Shown piece after piece: positions 33,777 through 46,038 of a DNA stretch of 64,000 nucleotides; the stretch's first letter is position 1, and each line of letters begins with the position of its first letter. Where the stretch lies: positions 8,494,001 to 8,558,000 of the forward strand of contig JANTQA010000026.1 of assembly GCA_027625915.1 (NCBI GenBank). Direction: 5' to 3'. A program made the translations under genes and the position numbers. Source of the stretch: Anaeramoeba flamelloides. Taxonomy: Eukaryota > Metamonada > Anaeramoebidae. The notes beneath the pieces were generated by a model, which was not told the origin of the DNA, ran no database searches, and worked only from the letters and a program-made list of their open reading frames with translations.

Positions 33777-34857
33777 CTAAAAACCGTCCGAAGGTAAGTT
33801 TATACAGAAAAGGTAAAATTTTTAAAAACAAAGAAGGATCAAAAAAAAAGAAACAAAGAATAACCAAGGGTGTTGTTTGTTTACACAATTTAAAGCATGT
33901 AGACCCAATTCAATTTTATGTTTTAATTCTAAAATCATTTTTAGTTTAATTTCAGGTAAAAAAATAAAAAAATGAAAACGAAACTGTTTTAAAATCTTGA
34001 AATAAAGGTTTTTTGATAATTGATTAAAATCTTGTTGGTGTGTGATTTTTAACGAAAATTTGTTATATTAGTTTTTTTTTGGTTTAAGGAGGAAGTATAA
34101 AAATACTCATTTTTCGAGTTTGAGTCATTAGTTTTAAAATAAAACCTGTTCTTTGTTTTCTTCCTTTTCTTCCTTTTCAGAGAGTATATCAAATAAACAC
34201 AATTTTTCAAAAAAGGATCATGAATATATGTCCTTAATAAAATTAAGCACTATTTTTTTCTGATTAATATTTTTTCAAAATTAAGTTCATAACTTAATCC
34301 AATTAAACACTGGGATAAAAATTTTTAGAATAAAAACACTCTCAACTTACGAATATAGAAAATATTTTTTGAAATCAATGTGCACTTTTTTATTTTTTTT
34401 TTGAAAACTTGGGGTTGAGAAAAGCTTGAAATCAAAGAATAAGTTAATATATTATTTTAAAATCATTTTATATAGAGTTTATCCTTTTAGTTTAACTTTT
34501 TTTTAATTTTACCATTTAAAAATAAAAAACACATTTGAAGACCAAATTAGTCCCTTTTGTGAAAAGAAAATTCCCATAATTTAGAATATGTTTTGGTAAA
34601 TGAGTTAAAACAAGATAGTGTATATAAAAATATACAAAATTTCAAGTGTGAATTCAATCATTTTGGCAAATAATGTTTACAAGAAAAAGTTAAATTGAAA
34701 CTTTATTTATTTTTATTTTTTCATTTAGTTTTTTAATTGTATTAATGGAAAGTATTTGATCGGTTTTCCATTTTTAGTGTTTTTTGGGTCGTAGGGACAT
34801 ATTAAAAGGGAAAACTGATAAATTAATATAATAATATAAAATCTTAAATAATTTTAT
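33777..34857. other. AT-rich spacer, 5' exons of the membrane-protein gene expected
   Basis: The exon starting at 33776 needs upstream coding sequence on the minus strand, but I could not pick out a convincing exon here. Otherwise the stretch is featureless. Confidence 0.25.
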
Positions 34858-36422
34858 GATAATCTGGATCGGTTTTTTTGAAAGTTTTTGAAAAGTTATC
34901 CAACCCTCTTCATAATTCATAGAATAAAGAAAATGTGTTACCCCAAGAATACATTCTTTAAAGAATTGGCGAAGAAGGGTTGATTTTTGTAGAAGTTTTT
35001 TTTTTCAACAATTTCTAACATCATGATTAACTGAGAAAATATTTATTTGCTTTTTTTATTTGGTTTGTTGTTGATCTCAAAGGATCGATTTATATTTCAA
35101 CCAAATAAAAGAAATTACTCAAAAATATTTGATCTAAAGCTTTGATTTGAAACAATTTTCCTTTTTTTTGTTTTTTAAAAGAATAACTTTTTTTCATCTT
35201 ATCTATTTTTTGAGCAAAAAAAATTACTTTGTAAAAATATTTCTCAATTAGCCCAAAAACCCATCAACTATTATCTCGCTAATACTTTTTAATTGCGATT
35301 TTTTGACATTATTCACAATTTTTTAATAATAATCGTGCTTTTATAGAATATCCCGATTTGTTATAAAATATTTTTCAGTCAAAGTGGCCTCGTTGTAATG
35401 GTTGAAACACCTCTGTTTAAAGGGTTTGTATGGACACGATAAGAAAAAATTAAATTTTGGGAATTTTCAAAATTGAAATCATTTTTTTGCATTTTTATGG
35501 CATTTTTTTTGTTTTTTTCGATTTTTTTATAAAACATCATTCAGTTGCAATTTTTTTTTTATTGCAAGATCTATTGTAACTTGGTAAAAACGTGATATTC
35601 TAATGTATTTGAAACAGTGTAAAATTATTTTTGGAAAATCATATTTGTTTTATATTGGAATTTTATTTGGATCATCAATTGAAGATCAAAATTAATATTG
35701 TTGTTTTTCTCAAAGGCAAGGACTTTAAGAATTTTAGTTTTTCAATTTTTAAGAAAATCTATTGATTAATTAGTTTTATTTCATATGGATATCATCAATT
35801 CTTTAATAGACTTTTTGATGATAACATGCTTAATTCACGATAAAGTTACAAAAATCGCGAAAATTTCCATTAAATCGCGATATATCAGAAAAACGCAATA
35901 TTCAATATTATTCTAATAATATAGAAAATCGCTGTATTCTATAAAATCTCCATAATAATTATAAAATCGTGTTAAATGCCAAAATATCGCGATTAAATTA
36001 TAATCACGATATAATAGTTGATGGGTTTTTGGGCTAATTGAGAAATATACATAAAAAAAATAATTTTGATCCAAAAATAGATTATGTGAAAAAAAAGTTA
36101 TTCTTTGAAAAAACAACAAAAAAGATACTTAATCCAATCAAGGATCAGATCAAAGAGTTTTATTGTGTTTTATTTTGATTTGGTTGTCAAACCTATCGAT
36201 CCTTTTAGATCAACAACAATTAGAACTAAAGAGAAATATATATTATCTCAGCCAATCGTGGTGTTGGGAATTGCCTTGAATAAATTAGTTTCTTAAACAA
36301 CCAACCCTTTGTCTATTCTTTAAAGAAGTGTTCTGGGGTTAAAACATTTTCAATATTCTCAGAAAGCTAAAAGGAGTTGGATATTTTTTCAAAAGCTTTC
36401 ACAACATTCTTGCCAGATGATC
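34858..36422. mobile_element. Foldback element with ~500-bp imperfect inverted arms
   Basis: The left arm (about 34858-35345) and right arm (about 35925-36422) align as inverted copies along their length. They share (A/C)TCTGG at the ends, GAAAG(T/C)TTTTGAAAA, TCTTTAAAGAAT, GTTGTTGATCT and AAAGGATCGAT, and CAATTAGCCCAAAAACCCAT with CAACTATTAT. The interior (35346-35700) matches 61020-61330. No long frame is present. Arm divergence shows it is not recent. Confidence 0.7.
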
Positions 36423-37640
36423 ACCAATTATTAAGTTTTATTATACAATTGTTATCTTCTTATTATTATTCTTTGAGTACCTTTGTATTAGGTAGAAAAC
36501 ACAATTAGATATATAGAGGTTTTTATTTGATCGATCACCAATAAGAAGAAAAATTCTCTCTTTCTTCTTTTTGGTTATTAAAATTGTGAAAGTAAAAACT
36601 CCATTTTTATGAAAACAGACATATTTTATATACACGTGTATTGTAGAATCGATGATTATTAGTTTGATCATAAAATTTGTTTGAGATTTTATATTTTGTT
36701 AAAAAAAAAAAATGAAAAGAATAAAATTTTTTTTCCACAACCAACAAATCTCAATCCCTTTATAAAATTTTTATGTCTTTCAAAACTCGCAAACACTTTC
36801 AAAGACAATTCACAACTCTTGTTAACTTTTTCAAAAAATTATTAAAGGGAAGAAGTGTTGTAAAAGTCTCAGGACTTTTGTAAAAGTCAAGATATTTTTT
36901 TTTAAGATTTCAAAAAAATAATTTTTCATTTTTTTGCGATAATTATTTTATCACAATAATGTTGAATATCGCGATTTTATGATTTTTCACGATAAAGTTG
37001 GAATAATCGCAATTTTTTAATACTATCGCGATTTAATTTTTAATATCATGATATTATAGGTTATCAGCAAAACCACTAATATGTATTGTTCTGCTTAATA
37101 CTTATTTGTTCTTCAAAGGCCAATTATAAAAAATAATTGATATTTGAAAAAAATGTTGAACCTCTTTGACTGGAACAAAGTTTATTATCGTGATAATATT
37201 AAATATCTCAATTTTCTAAAATATCGAGATTTGATAGAAATTATAGCGATTTTTGTAACTTTATCATGAATTAAGCATGATATCATCAAAATCTCTAATA
37301 TTCAAAATTAAATATCACGTAAGGGATTTTTTCCATAGACTGTATTTTTTTCTATACTAAACATCGGAATAGATTTTACTTTTTAAAAATATTGTTGAAT
37401 TAGTTCAAAAGTCATCAACTATTACATCGCTATAAGTTTTAAATGTGATATTTTGACATTTATCACGATTTTTAGACAATTATGGTGATTTTATAGAAAA
37501 TTGCAATTATCGTATTATCGCGATAATATTGAATATCGCGATTTGATAAAAATAATTGCGATTTTGGTGACTTTGTTGTGACTTACAAAAGATCTCTGGA
37601 TTTGATATAAATAATAGCAATTTTAAAACCTTATTGTGAC
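35820..37640. repeat. Cluster of ATCGCGAT-type motifs
   Basis: TATCGCGAT, AATATCGCGATT and close variants recur at about 35870-36010, 36935-37060, 37185-37265 and 37490-37560. CpG-containing octamers should be rare in sequence this AT-rich. Stretches at 35258 and 37413 share ATCAACTATTA(T/C)(C/A)TCGCTA and TTTTGACATT, so part of the cluster is dispersed copies of the foldback arm. I see no gene between 36423 and 37946. Confidence 0.55.
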
Positions 37641-37946
37641 TTAGCAAAGATATCGCCAAATCTTCTATTTATTCTTATTCTTATTGATAATAAGAGGTTT
37701 TCCCTAATTAAGAAAAAATAGCTATTAAACTCATTAAGATACGAAAACCACTTTTTTCAAAATTACCGACTTTTAAAAATAACGCCTATTTCTGGGGTAT
37801 TTTTTGTATTGAAAAAAATTATTTGAATGAAAATCGAAATGTAAAAATACTTGTAAATTCAACATATTCAAACCTTGGTCTGTTTGGAGTTTTTATTACA
37901 CACGAAATTGTTCGACTTGTAAATATCTTAATTCCATGTTAGTTAT

Positions 37947-40162
37947 TTATATAATAAAATTTTCAAATTCTGTAAAATCTTCATAATTATTTATAATACA
38001 TAATTTAAAATCTAAATACGCCTCGAACAAATCGATTTTTCTTGTATTGTTTGCTAGTTGTTGTTGTTCTTTCAGAGAGAATTTTTCCAAAAATATTTTA
38101 GAATTTTTGATTTTATCATGGTGTTTTTTAAGGAGCGTAAAAATTAATTTCCTTAATTCTGTGGTATAAGATAATTCTTTTAAATCAAAATATAAGTTTA
38201 TAAGTTTATTTCCATTTTGTTTTTTTAAAAAAACCTCTGAAATAATAATTTGACAAAATAATAATAATTTTTTTTGTCCAAAATAATTGGCAATTTTTAA
38301 TAAATCTAAGGCATGATTAAAATTTTTGATAACAATTTCTTCAAAATATAAAAATGAGATAAAATCTGAAATCAATAAAGTTGGGAAAAGTTCATCAATA
38401 ATTAACAATTTGTGTGATCCATTATTTGATTTGAATTCTTTTTTTAAAAGATTTTTAAAATTGGCAGTTCTTGAAATCAAAATTGATCTTTTTGCATGGA
38501 CCGCTTTTACTTTATTTTTTTTTTTTGATTTTTTTGAGTTCTTTGTTCTTATTACTAAATCTGTCTCAGAATTAGTTTTTAAATAATTGATTAAATTTTC
38601 TTTTAATTCTTTAGATTGCTCAGTAAGTAAATTCTTAATATTTCTCTTATTGTTTGCAATTTGTTTTGAATTTCGTGTCTGATTGTTTTCGGATAAAAGA
38701 TCACAAATTTTGATTAATTTTGGGATTTGAAACATAGTCGACAATTTTTTTAGTTCCATTAATTCATCTTCACTCACTAAAAATAAGTCAAGCTTTTTTC
38801 CACAATACAAATAACGCAGCATTTTTAGAAAGATCTCAAAAGAGTTTTCTTGGATTAAATATTTACCTCCTCCTAAAGATTTGATACAAAGCTTTTTTTC
38901 AAGTTTTTTTGTTTCAAGATTGGGGTTTAGCAATTGACGAAAGACTTTAGAACAATTTTCTAAAATAAATTTGTGTGCATTTACCGTATGTTGATAATTT
39001 TTTTTCTTTTTCTTTTTGTTATTCTTCTTCCTTTCTTTTTCCTTTTCCGTTTCATTTTCTTTTTCTTTTTTAATTTCTGTTTCTTTTTCTGTTTCTTTTT
39101 CTTTTTCATTTTCTTTTTCATTTTCTTTTTCATTTTCTTTTTCGTTTTCTTTTTCTTTTTCTTTTTCTTTTTCTTTTTCTTTTTTCTTTTCTATTTCTTC
39201 TTCTTTTTCTTTTTCTTTTTCTTGATCTTTTTTCTTTTCTATATCTTCATCATTTTCTTTTTGTTTTTCTTGATCTTTTTCAATTTCTTGATCTTTATCC
39301 TTATATTTTTCTTTTTTCTCTTCCCTTTCTTCTTTTTTGATTTCAATAAGATCGTTGCTTTCAGTCAACAGTGAATTTGAATTTGGGTTTGTCTTGTTTT
39401 TTGATTGTGTTTTCTCCCAGACAAAATGAAGATCGGAACCATAGATCTTTGGATTTTTAATTTCGAATTGATCTTTTGGATCGACAGATAAAATTGATTC
39501 AATACCCAGATAAAAATCCTGGGTAAAGAGCTTTAGTTGAACTTTAGGAACTTCAATTTTGGGCTTGTTTATGAATTTCTTGAATTTTCCTTGTGCTTTG
39601 AAGTTAGGCCCGAGTAGATACCCCTTAACAGTCGAAATTATTGCTTTTCTAACCCCGATATTTTTCAATGCTGTGCTTTCAACATACCCTTGGGCTCCGA
39701 TTTCTCGTGCAAATTTGAATCCTTCTTTATAAGAAATGATTTGCTTTTCATCATTTAAACGCTCAAGGAATTTCTTGTCATTTCGCAGATCAATTTTTGT
39801 AGCAACAAGCAGAAAGGGAGCATTATGGCAAAAGCGATGAATTTCTGGAATCCATTTTGAAGTTACATTCTCAAAAGAAACCCTATTTAATGCGCTAAAA
39901 CAGATCATAAAGATTTTTGTTTCAGGATACGTTAATGGGCGTAAGCTATCGTATCCTTCGGGGCCTTCTGTATCATAAACGTCGAGATCATAACTCTTGC
40001 CAGATACTTCCTCAGTGGTTTCAATCTTTGCAATACTGGACTGATAATTTTCTGGTAATTCGTTTGTCAAAAATCGTGTCAGGAGTGTGGTTTTCCCAAC
40101 ATTACTATCACCCACAACCACAATTTTAATTTTTTCTTTTTTGGAAGAGATCAAATTTTGTG
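37947..40162 (-). CDS. RhoBTB-like atypical Rho GTPase with two BTB domains
   Basis: Residues 9-180 are a Rho-type GTPase: P-loop GDSNVGKTT, switch II DTEGPEGYD, TKID, and ESTA, with the Rho-specific insert after TKIDLRND. The switch II has Glu and Pro where active Rho proteins have Ala59 and Gln61, so GTP hydrolysis is probably impaired, as in other RhoBTBs. BTB1 starts at YGSDLHFVWEK (about 242), is interrupted by a K/E-rich insert of about 130 residues, and resumes at HTVNAHKFIL (about 394); a bipartite first BTB is a known RhoBTB feature. BTB2 begins at ETDLVIR (about 533). RhoBTBs serve as Cullin-3 adaptors. No in-frame ATG precedes the P-loop: the frame runs up to an acceptor-like GATAAG at 40163, so the start codon must be in an upstream exon that I could not fix. 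Confidence 0.85.
39000..39345 (-). repeat. GAAAAA-type repeat coding the K/E insert of the RhoBTB
   Basis: On the minus strand this is a purine-only repeat of GAAAAAGAAAAT-like units, encoding the charged loop within the first BTB domain. It is the same kind of tract as at 21405-21765 in the BEACH gene. Confidence 0.8.
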
Positions 40163-40164
40163 CT

Positions 40165-42588
40165 TATCAAATAAAAAAGAATTTGAAAAAATAAATTTAT
40201 TTCGGCTTATTTTTCTCTCACATTGGTTTCAATTGAGGAAATACTCTGAAACGTTTTTGTTTGTCAGGAATTTTTTGAACAAACCTCTTTGAATCCATAC
40301 CTTTAAAAGAAAAAAAGTTGAATTTACTTTTTGGTGTTTTGAAAGAAAAAAGTAACAAAAAAAGTGGAAATTTTTTTTGATAAGAAAATAGGAAAAATCC
40401 TACAAACCATACTTCCAATATCATTACAAAGTGGTTTAACATTTTCAAAAAATAGTACAGTAACATAAAGAAAGTGTTTCATACAAAATAATTATCTCAT
40501 GTTTTTAATTTTACAAAGAAACAATATTAAATATCCATATTTGCTTTTAAAAAAAAGGAAATACTACACGGTGTACACAAGTTTTTCAAGAAAGATTAAC
40601 CGATTTATGGGTCTAATATTATTTTTATTGATTCAACAGGTATTTATGAAAAATCTTGTGTATGAAAATTTTGAGAAAAAAATTAAATTTTTCATCTATT
40701 AGTTGTATTCTACAAATTAATAGATATAATTATTTTAATTTAAAAGTCTACACCACATCTTGGTCATCACAACTAAATGTGATTTATTGAGAGATCAGGT
40801 TTCATATTCGTGAATCAGTATTTTTGCTTTTGAATTTTTTTTACAAATTTCCTATTTCTTCAATCAATTGCCAATATATTTCCATTATTAAGTGCTTCCT
40901 CGGTTGGGTGTTGGAAATATTGTTGATACTATTAATGGTAAAATAAAAAGATCAAAATTTCATTCAGCTTTCCAAAAAAAATCACTATCAAAAATTAAAC
41001 AATTCATCAAAAGTCCCCAATTCTAAAATGCAAAATTAATAATTTAAGGATTATTCATATTCGAAGGTCAGTGGATACTTTTTTTAAGTGTAGAAACATA
41101 ATTATTGACTTAAAAGAATGATGAGTTACGGGATCTTGTTAAAATTGAAAATTTAGAGTTTTTTTGGAAAATTTTATGATGAAAAAACCATTTTTGGTAC
41201 ATATTTACTATCTTTGTCATTTTTAATTGAATTTTATTCAAGGATTCTTCAAAAGATAGAATTCATCCCCTTTCCTTTCTAAAATATCAAACTTCGATTC
41301 TTCGTTGTTGAATTTTCATTTTTACTGATAATTTTGTTAGATGAGATCTAAAAATTAATGATGTTTTTTGTTGATTGGTGTATTTTCTATCTTTTGAGGA
41401 AAGGATTCCCTTTTAGAGCCCCTTAAAAAATGAGTAGAATGGAAATGCAAGTTTCTCAATTTTATTTACTTTTGTATTTTTTTTTAAAAAAATTACAAAA
41501 GAAAACAAAAAAAAAATTACTTAGTGCTTATTTTTATTAAATTTTTTTTTCAATTTCTTTGGGATCAATAAGCCCATTCTCTTAACTCTTGTTTTTAGAA
41601 TTTTTTTTTTTTGAGTTAACTTGAATCCTTCCCCCTATAATGTATCAATAGTTCGAAATTTTGAGATTAGATCGTTTAAAATTAGATGGTGGTTTGTGTT
41701 TCTTTGCACCAGTCATTTATTAACTTACTTTTGAATGAACTGTTATTTATTTGCAAGGTCATTCAAAACTTAAAAATAGCTTATTCAACTTTTGTCTTCA
41801 AATTGGTTAGGTTAGTGGTGCTTGTCTTGACTGACAATACAAAAGATTTGGTGTTCCAAATAAAGGGATCTTTGGAATTTGAAAATGGAATTTTTAGCAA
41901 TTAGTTTCTTTTTTTTTCAACACAAAGAAGATTGAAAACAAAAGGTTTTCATCCCTTTTTGAAGTTAGTTCAAAAATCCGTTTCCCTAATTAACGAAATA
42001 AAAAAAAAATTATTTACAAATCCAAAATAAAAAAAAAATAAAAAACTTTCTTAACCATTTTAATCATTGGAATCAAAGTTTTGGGTGAAAATATAAAACA
42101 GTCAAGATCCTTTCCAAAAAGCAAGATTTTAAAATTTTCCAAACTTTAAAATTCAAATTTTCACTCACAAAACTGAAAATATAAAATCTCATCACTGTTG
42201 GTCATATCACGATTATTTTGAATGACCAGATAGCTTATTCCAATTGTGTGTATATACTTGAAAATAAAGGTGATATAACCAACAGCGATAATCAAAAAAA
42301 TTGATTTTTAATTTTGCCTTATTTTGTCGAAAATACATTCAAGTTTTTGATCAATAAATGTTTTTTTTATTTTTTGACTAAAATCAACAAAAATCCTAAA
42401 AATTCAATATCATGGCTTTTTTTTTTAATTGAGATTCTATTAAATCGTTTTTATTACTTAGAGTAGTATATTCTAACTCCCACAGAGCATCAAATATGAA
42501 TAGTCCTTAATCAAGTTTTAAGAATTAAAAATTCGAAATGTTACTATGATTAAAAAATCTTTTTATAAAGCTGAATGGCTATTTTGTT
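40165..42588. other. AT-rich spacer, no gene recognised
   Basis: The 5' exon of the RhoBTB gene should lie near 40200-40500 (a minus-strand frame with MDSKRFVQKIPDKQKRF is present, but its phase does not fit). 41100-41190 repeats 27838-27925. 42195-42290 has a small inverted repeat (GTTGGTCATATCAC and GTGATATAACCAAC). Nothing else is identifiable. Confidence 0.3.
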
Positions 42589-42589
42589 T

Positions 42590-43470
42590 CATTTATTTTA
42601 CAACAAATAGTAATACAGGAAAATCGAAAATACCTGAAAATTTTTTATCCACATCATAACATGTTATGAACTTTTTCGAAGAAACCATAATGCCAATATA
42701 CTCAATTTAATGATAAAAAAACAATTTTACTTTCAGACAAAATATATTTTGTGAATTTTCTACTTTAAGCCCCCCAAAAGAGTTTTTGGTACCTTTTGAG
42801 TTTATTTAAGTAATTGTTGGCACTTATTCCGTTAAATATATATGTATGTCAGGGTATGTTGGGTATTTATATGGGTTGTATTATTGTTGATTTTGGTGCA
42901 CGTTTGTATGTTTTGGTTAAGTCAGTTCCTTTTATGGAATTGGAATTGAAATAAAGTTTGGTTTGGGTCACTTTATGTAGGATATGGAAATTGTATTATA
43001 CTATTAGATATTAAGCAGTTATTTTTGGAGTGTCTTTTAGATTACAAAATTATGGTTAATCATACGCAATTAGAAATTTTCTTTACAAGTGTCATTTTAT
43101 CTCATTTAATTAATACCATTTCGTAATAATCAGAAATGTTATAGTCCTCTAAGATACCAATTCCTTTCACACAAAATGGGTTGAATACTTTTACTAAAAA
43201 TTTATATATTTAGAATTTTGATATTTTCAACCAAAAAAAAAAAAAAAAATGATCAACTTAAAATTCCAAATTTACCTTTAAACTGAATATATTGGCATTA
43301 TGGTTTATAGAAGTTGTTCAAATAGTGCTTTTTAGTGGTTATAAAATTTTCAGGTGGTTATAAAAAAATTAGGGTATTTTTGGGGATATTTGATAGATTC
43401 CCTCTATTAATAAATTGTTTGGGTAAGTTAATATTTTGGTCTTTTCGGATTCAAATTGAATTATTTGCCT
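42590..43470. mobile_element. Inverted-repeat element, family with 25690-26570 (copy B)
   Basis: The arms pair within the element: CATAATGCCAATATACTC at about 42687 with its complement GAATATATTGGCATTATG at about 43286, and GAAAATACCTGAAAATTTT with TTAGGGTATTTTTGG. The centre (TATGTATGTCAGGGTATG; TACCAATTCCTTTCACACAA) is the reverse complement of copy A. It has no coding capacity. Confidence 0.6.
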
Positions 43471-43639
43471 TGTGTATGACCATTTCTTATCAAATATTCT
43501 TAATTTCCAATCAAGACATAAACCAAGTTGATTTTAAGTATATTATCCAATAAAATAGAATATTATAAAGTGTGGAGTTAGTAAGTAAACTTATGTTTAT
43601 TTTTTTTTTTTTTGACAAATAACATAATTTTTACTAACA

Positions 43640-44720
43640 ATTTAGAATGATTATTTGAAAATGTTTGTATGTGTTTAATTTTTTTATGTAATTTGTGTTT
43701 TGGCTTTTGATATGGATGAGTAAAATCATCTAAACAATTTATTAATTTAAGTCTATTTTTTGAAATCAAAATTCACAATTTTCGTATATAAAACCAAAAT
43801 CAATAACTTTATATTATGATTAACAATTATTTTAATTCTTGAAAATTGTAAAACACATTTTTGGTTTTATGTTGGATAAGTATTGATTTTGAAAGAAAAT
43901 TGTTTATTTTGTTTTTATTTTTAATTATTACTATTCCAATTCAAAACTCAGCCAATAAATCTAATTGAAGTATAGATGATTAAATAAATGAATATTTGAT
44001 AAAAATTTTACAAAAGTTAATCAATGAAATTCAGATCTATTAAGTAAACTTTTTAATTCTTTAAGGTTTGAAAAAAGTTGTTTTCTTTTTTTAAAAAATG
44101 AAAAAAAAAAGCAAATTGAATTTTTCATTTTGAAAAATTTTTTTTACAAATTGTTTGGTAGTTTTCACAAGAACCGTTATAACAATTTCAATCATTTTTG
44201 TCAGAAAAAAATTGATTTTGAATTTTGAGGATAATATTATCTAATTCCCAAAAATCTTCAAGAAAATTATATTTTGAAAAATCCAATTTTATCTTAGAAT
44301 AAAAACACACTTTATAAGTAAAATTTATAAATGACTTCAAAAATTTAACAGTTTAAACTATTCTTCTTAAAAAAATATAAATTATTTTTCAATATGTAAA
44401 ATAAATCATTTTTTTTTTTTGGTTAACCAAAAGAATTATTGCATATTAGAAATAAAAAATTATTTTATATTTATATTCGAGTGCAACAAAGACCTGACAT
44501 TGTATAATAATGATGGAAACGATAATAGACAAGGTAAAAACTTTTTGTAATTTGTGAAATAAAACAAATTGAATATGTTTTCTTTTTCGGAAAAAATGGA
44601 AAAAAAAATTTGATCTTACCAAAAAAAATTGCTTTACTAGTTTTCTTCGTCGATCAGAATTTTTTTAAACTTTGCATCTCCTAAATTTGTAAGTAGAGAA
44701 TATCAGCAGTTATTTGGTTT
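43640..44720. repeat. ~1.05-kb dispersed repeat, copy 1
   Basis: It matches 61985-63020 in inverted orientation over its whole length. Shared landmarks are CAATTTATTAATTT, AAAACACATTTTTGGTTTTA, ACTCAGCCAATAAAT, CACAAGAACC with ATAACAAT, TTGGTTAACCAAAAG and TTCTTCGTCGATCAGAATTTTT. Frequent small differences show it is old. No long frame is shared. Confidence 0.65.
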
Positions 44721-44762
44721 TTTGGGATCAAAATATTTGTAATATTTTTTTTGAATATGATT

Positions 44763-45190
44763 TTAATCATATGAAGAAAAAAGATTGAAGATATTTTGAT
44801 CCAAACTAAAAACCAAATGGCTATTGTTATTATTTGAAAATTTAAAAAAAAAATAAAAAAATAAAATGTTCTCTTTGAGATTTATTTTTGTTTCCCTTTC
44901 AATCCCTTTTCTTTTTATTTTTCTTCCTTTATCTTTTCTTTCTTTTTGTTTACTTTCTTTTTCTCTTCTTTCTGTTCTTTCTTTATCATTTCCTTCTTTT
45001 TCTTTTCTTTCTGTTCTTTCTTTTTCTTCTTTTCTTTCTTTTATTACTATTTCTTTTCTTTCTTTTATTACATTTTCTTTTTTTCTTTCTTTTTCTTTTT
45101 CTATTTTTTTTTGAATTTTTGTTAAAGTTTGATTTTTCTTGTGGAACAAAATATTGGACCAGTGTTTCGTCTGAGACTACTTCTTCATCC
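44763..45190 (-). CDS. Possible exon of a K/E/R-rich protein
   Basis: A minus-strand frame (stop at 44763) reads KIQKKIEKEKERKKEN and continues with repeats of KERTERKEKE to about 44870, then turns hydrophobic. An overlapping minus-strand frame gives DEEVVSDETLVQYFVPQEKS at about 45185-45125, which looks more like a folded-protein segment and could be spliced to the charged part. No start codon or domain is visible. It could equally be non-coding purine repeat. Confidence 0.25.
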
Positions 45191-46038
45191 AGTCTTCATT
45201 TCCTTCCTTAAAATGATCAAATTCATAGAAGGTCTTTTCGTTCCATTTTTATATTTCAAAAAAAATGGAAAACGAAGAAAATTGATATTTTTATTAAAAA
45301 AAAAATCGACAGAACAATTTGAAGATATTTTTGAAAAGTGGTAAATAGAATTATTTACTATGTTTCTATTTACACTCTTAACAAACAAAAAAAATAAAAT
45401 ATTGATAAAATGTCTCTAATTTAAAACTTCAAAAAAACTCTATTTCAATTAACTCATACTATCCACCGAACTCTATTTGAAAGGTTATTTTAAAAAAATT
45501 TTTAAGTAAAAAAAATAACTTGATATTTTCAACTTACAAGAAATTCCAAATCTTGTATTTCAAGTTTTGTCACTCTAAAGTCTTTGAATTATTGACAATT
45601 TATAGAAAATTCAAAGATCTAAATTAAAAAAATAAAATTAATGATAAATTTTCACTCAGCAATTAAATGTTCAAAATGGCTAGTACTAACCATAACAAAC
45701 AATCTTTCAAAAAGTTATCCTTAATATCCCGTAATGCTGATCCAAAAAATATTGTAACATTTTATTCATTTTTTCACATTTTTTTAAACGAAGATAATAA
45801 CATCAAAAACATATTTTAAAATTTTGCCCTGTTTTCTTAGAGTACTGCTCCCTTAACAAAAATTAACGCAAATATTAAATAAAAAAAAACTACTTTGTGT
45901 TTTATTATAAAAAAAAAAAGAGTAAAGAAAACAAATAGACTAAAATTAAGGAAATTCTCTATTTCTGTGGAGTTGTTTTGATAAACATTTCTAAAACTCG
46001 TTTTTTACTTCAATTCTGAGACGAAGCAACGAAGAATT
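45191..46038. other. AT-rich spacer, nothing recognised
   Basis: Only short Lys/Phe/Asn frames and homopolymer runs occur between the K/E/R tract and the stop codon of the Tim17/22/23-like gene. Confidence 0.3.

Noticed and set aside
38973-39374. Phe-rich + strand frames at the RhoBTB insert
   Set aside because: Antisense of the GAAAAA repeat coding the charged loop.
40218-40466. First exon of the RhoBTB gene (frame with MDSKRFVQKIPDKQ)
   Set aside because: No donor in this frame gives the phase 1 needed to join the acceptor at 40163; left unassigned.
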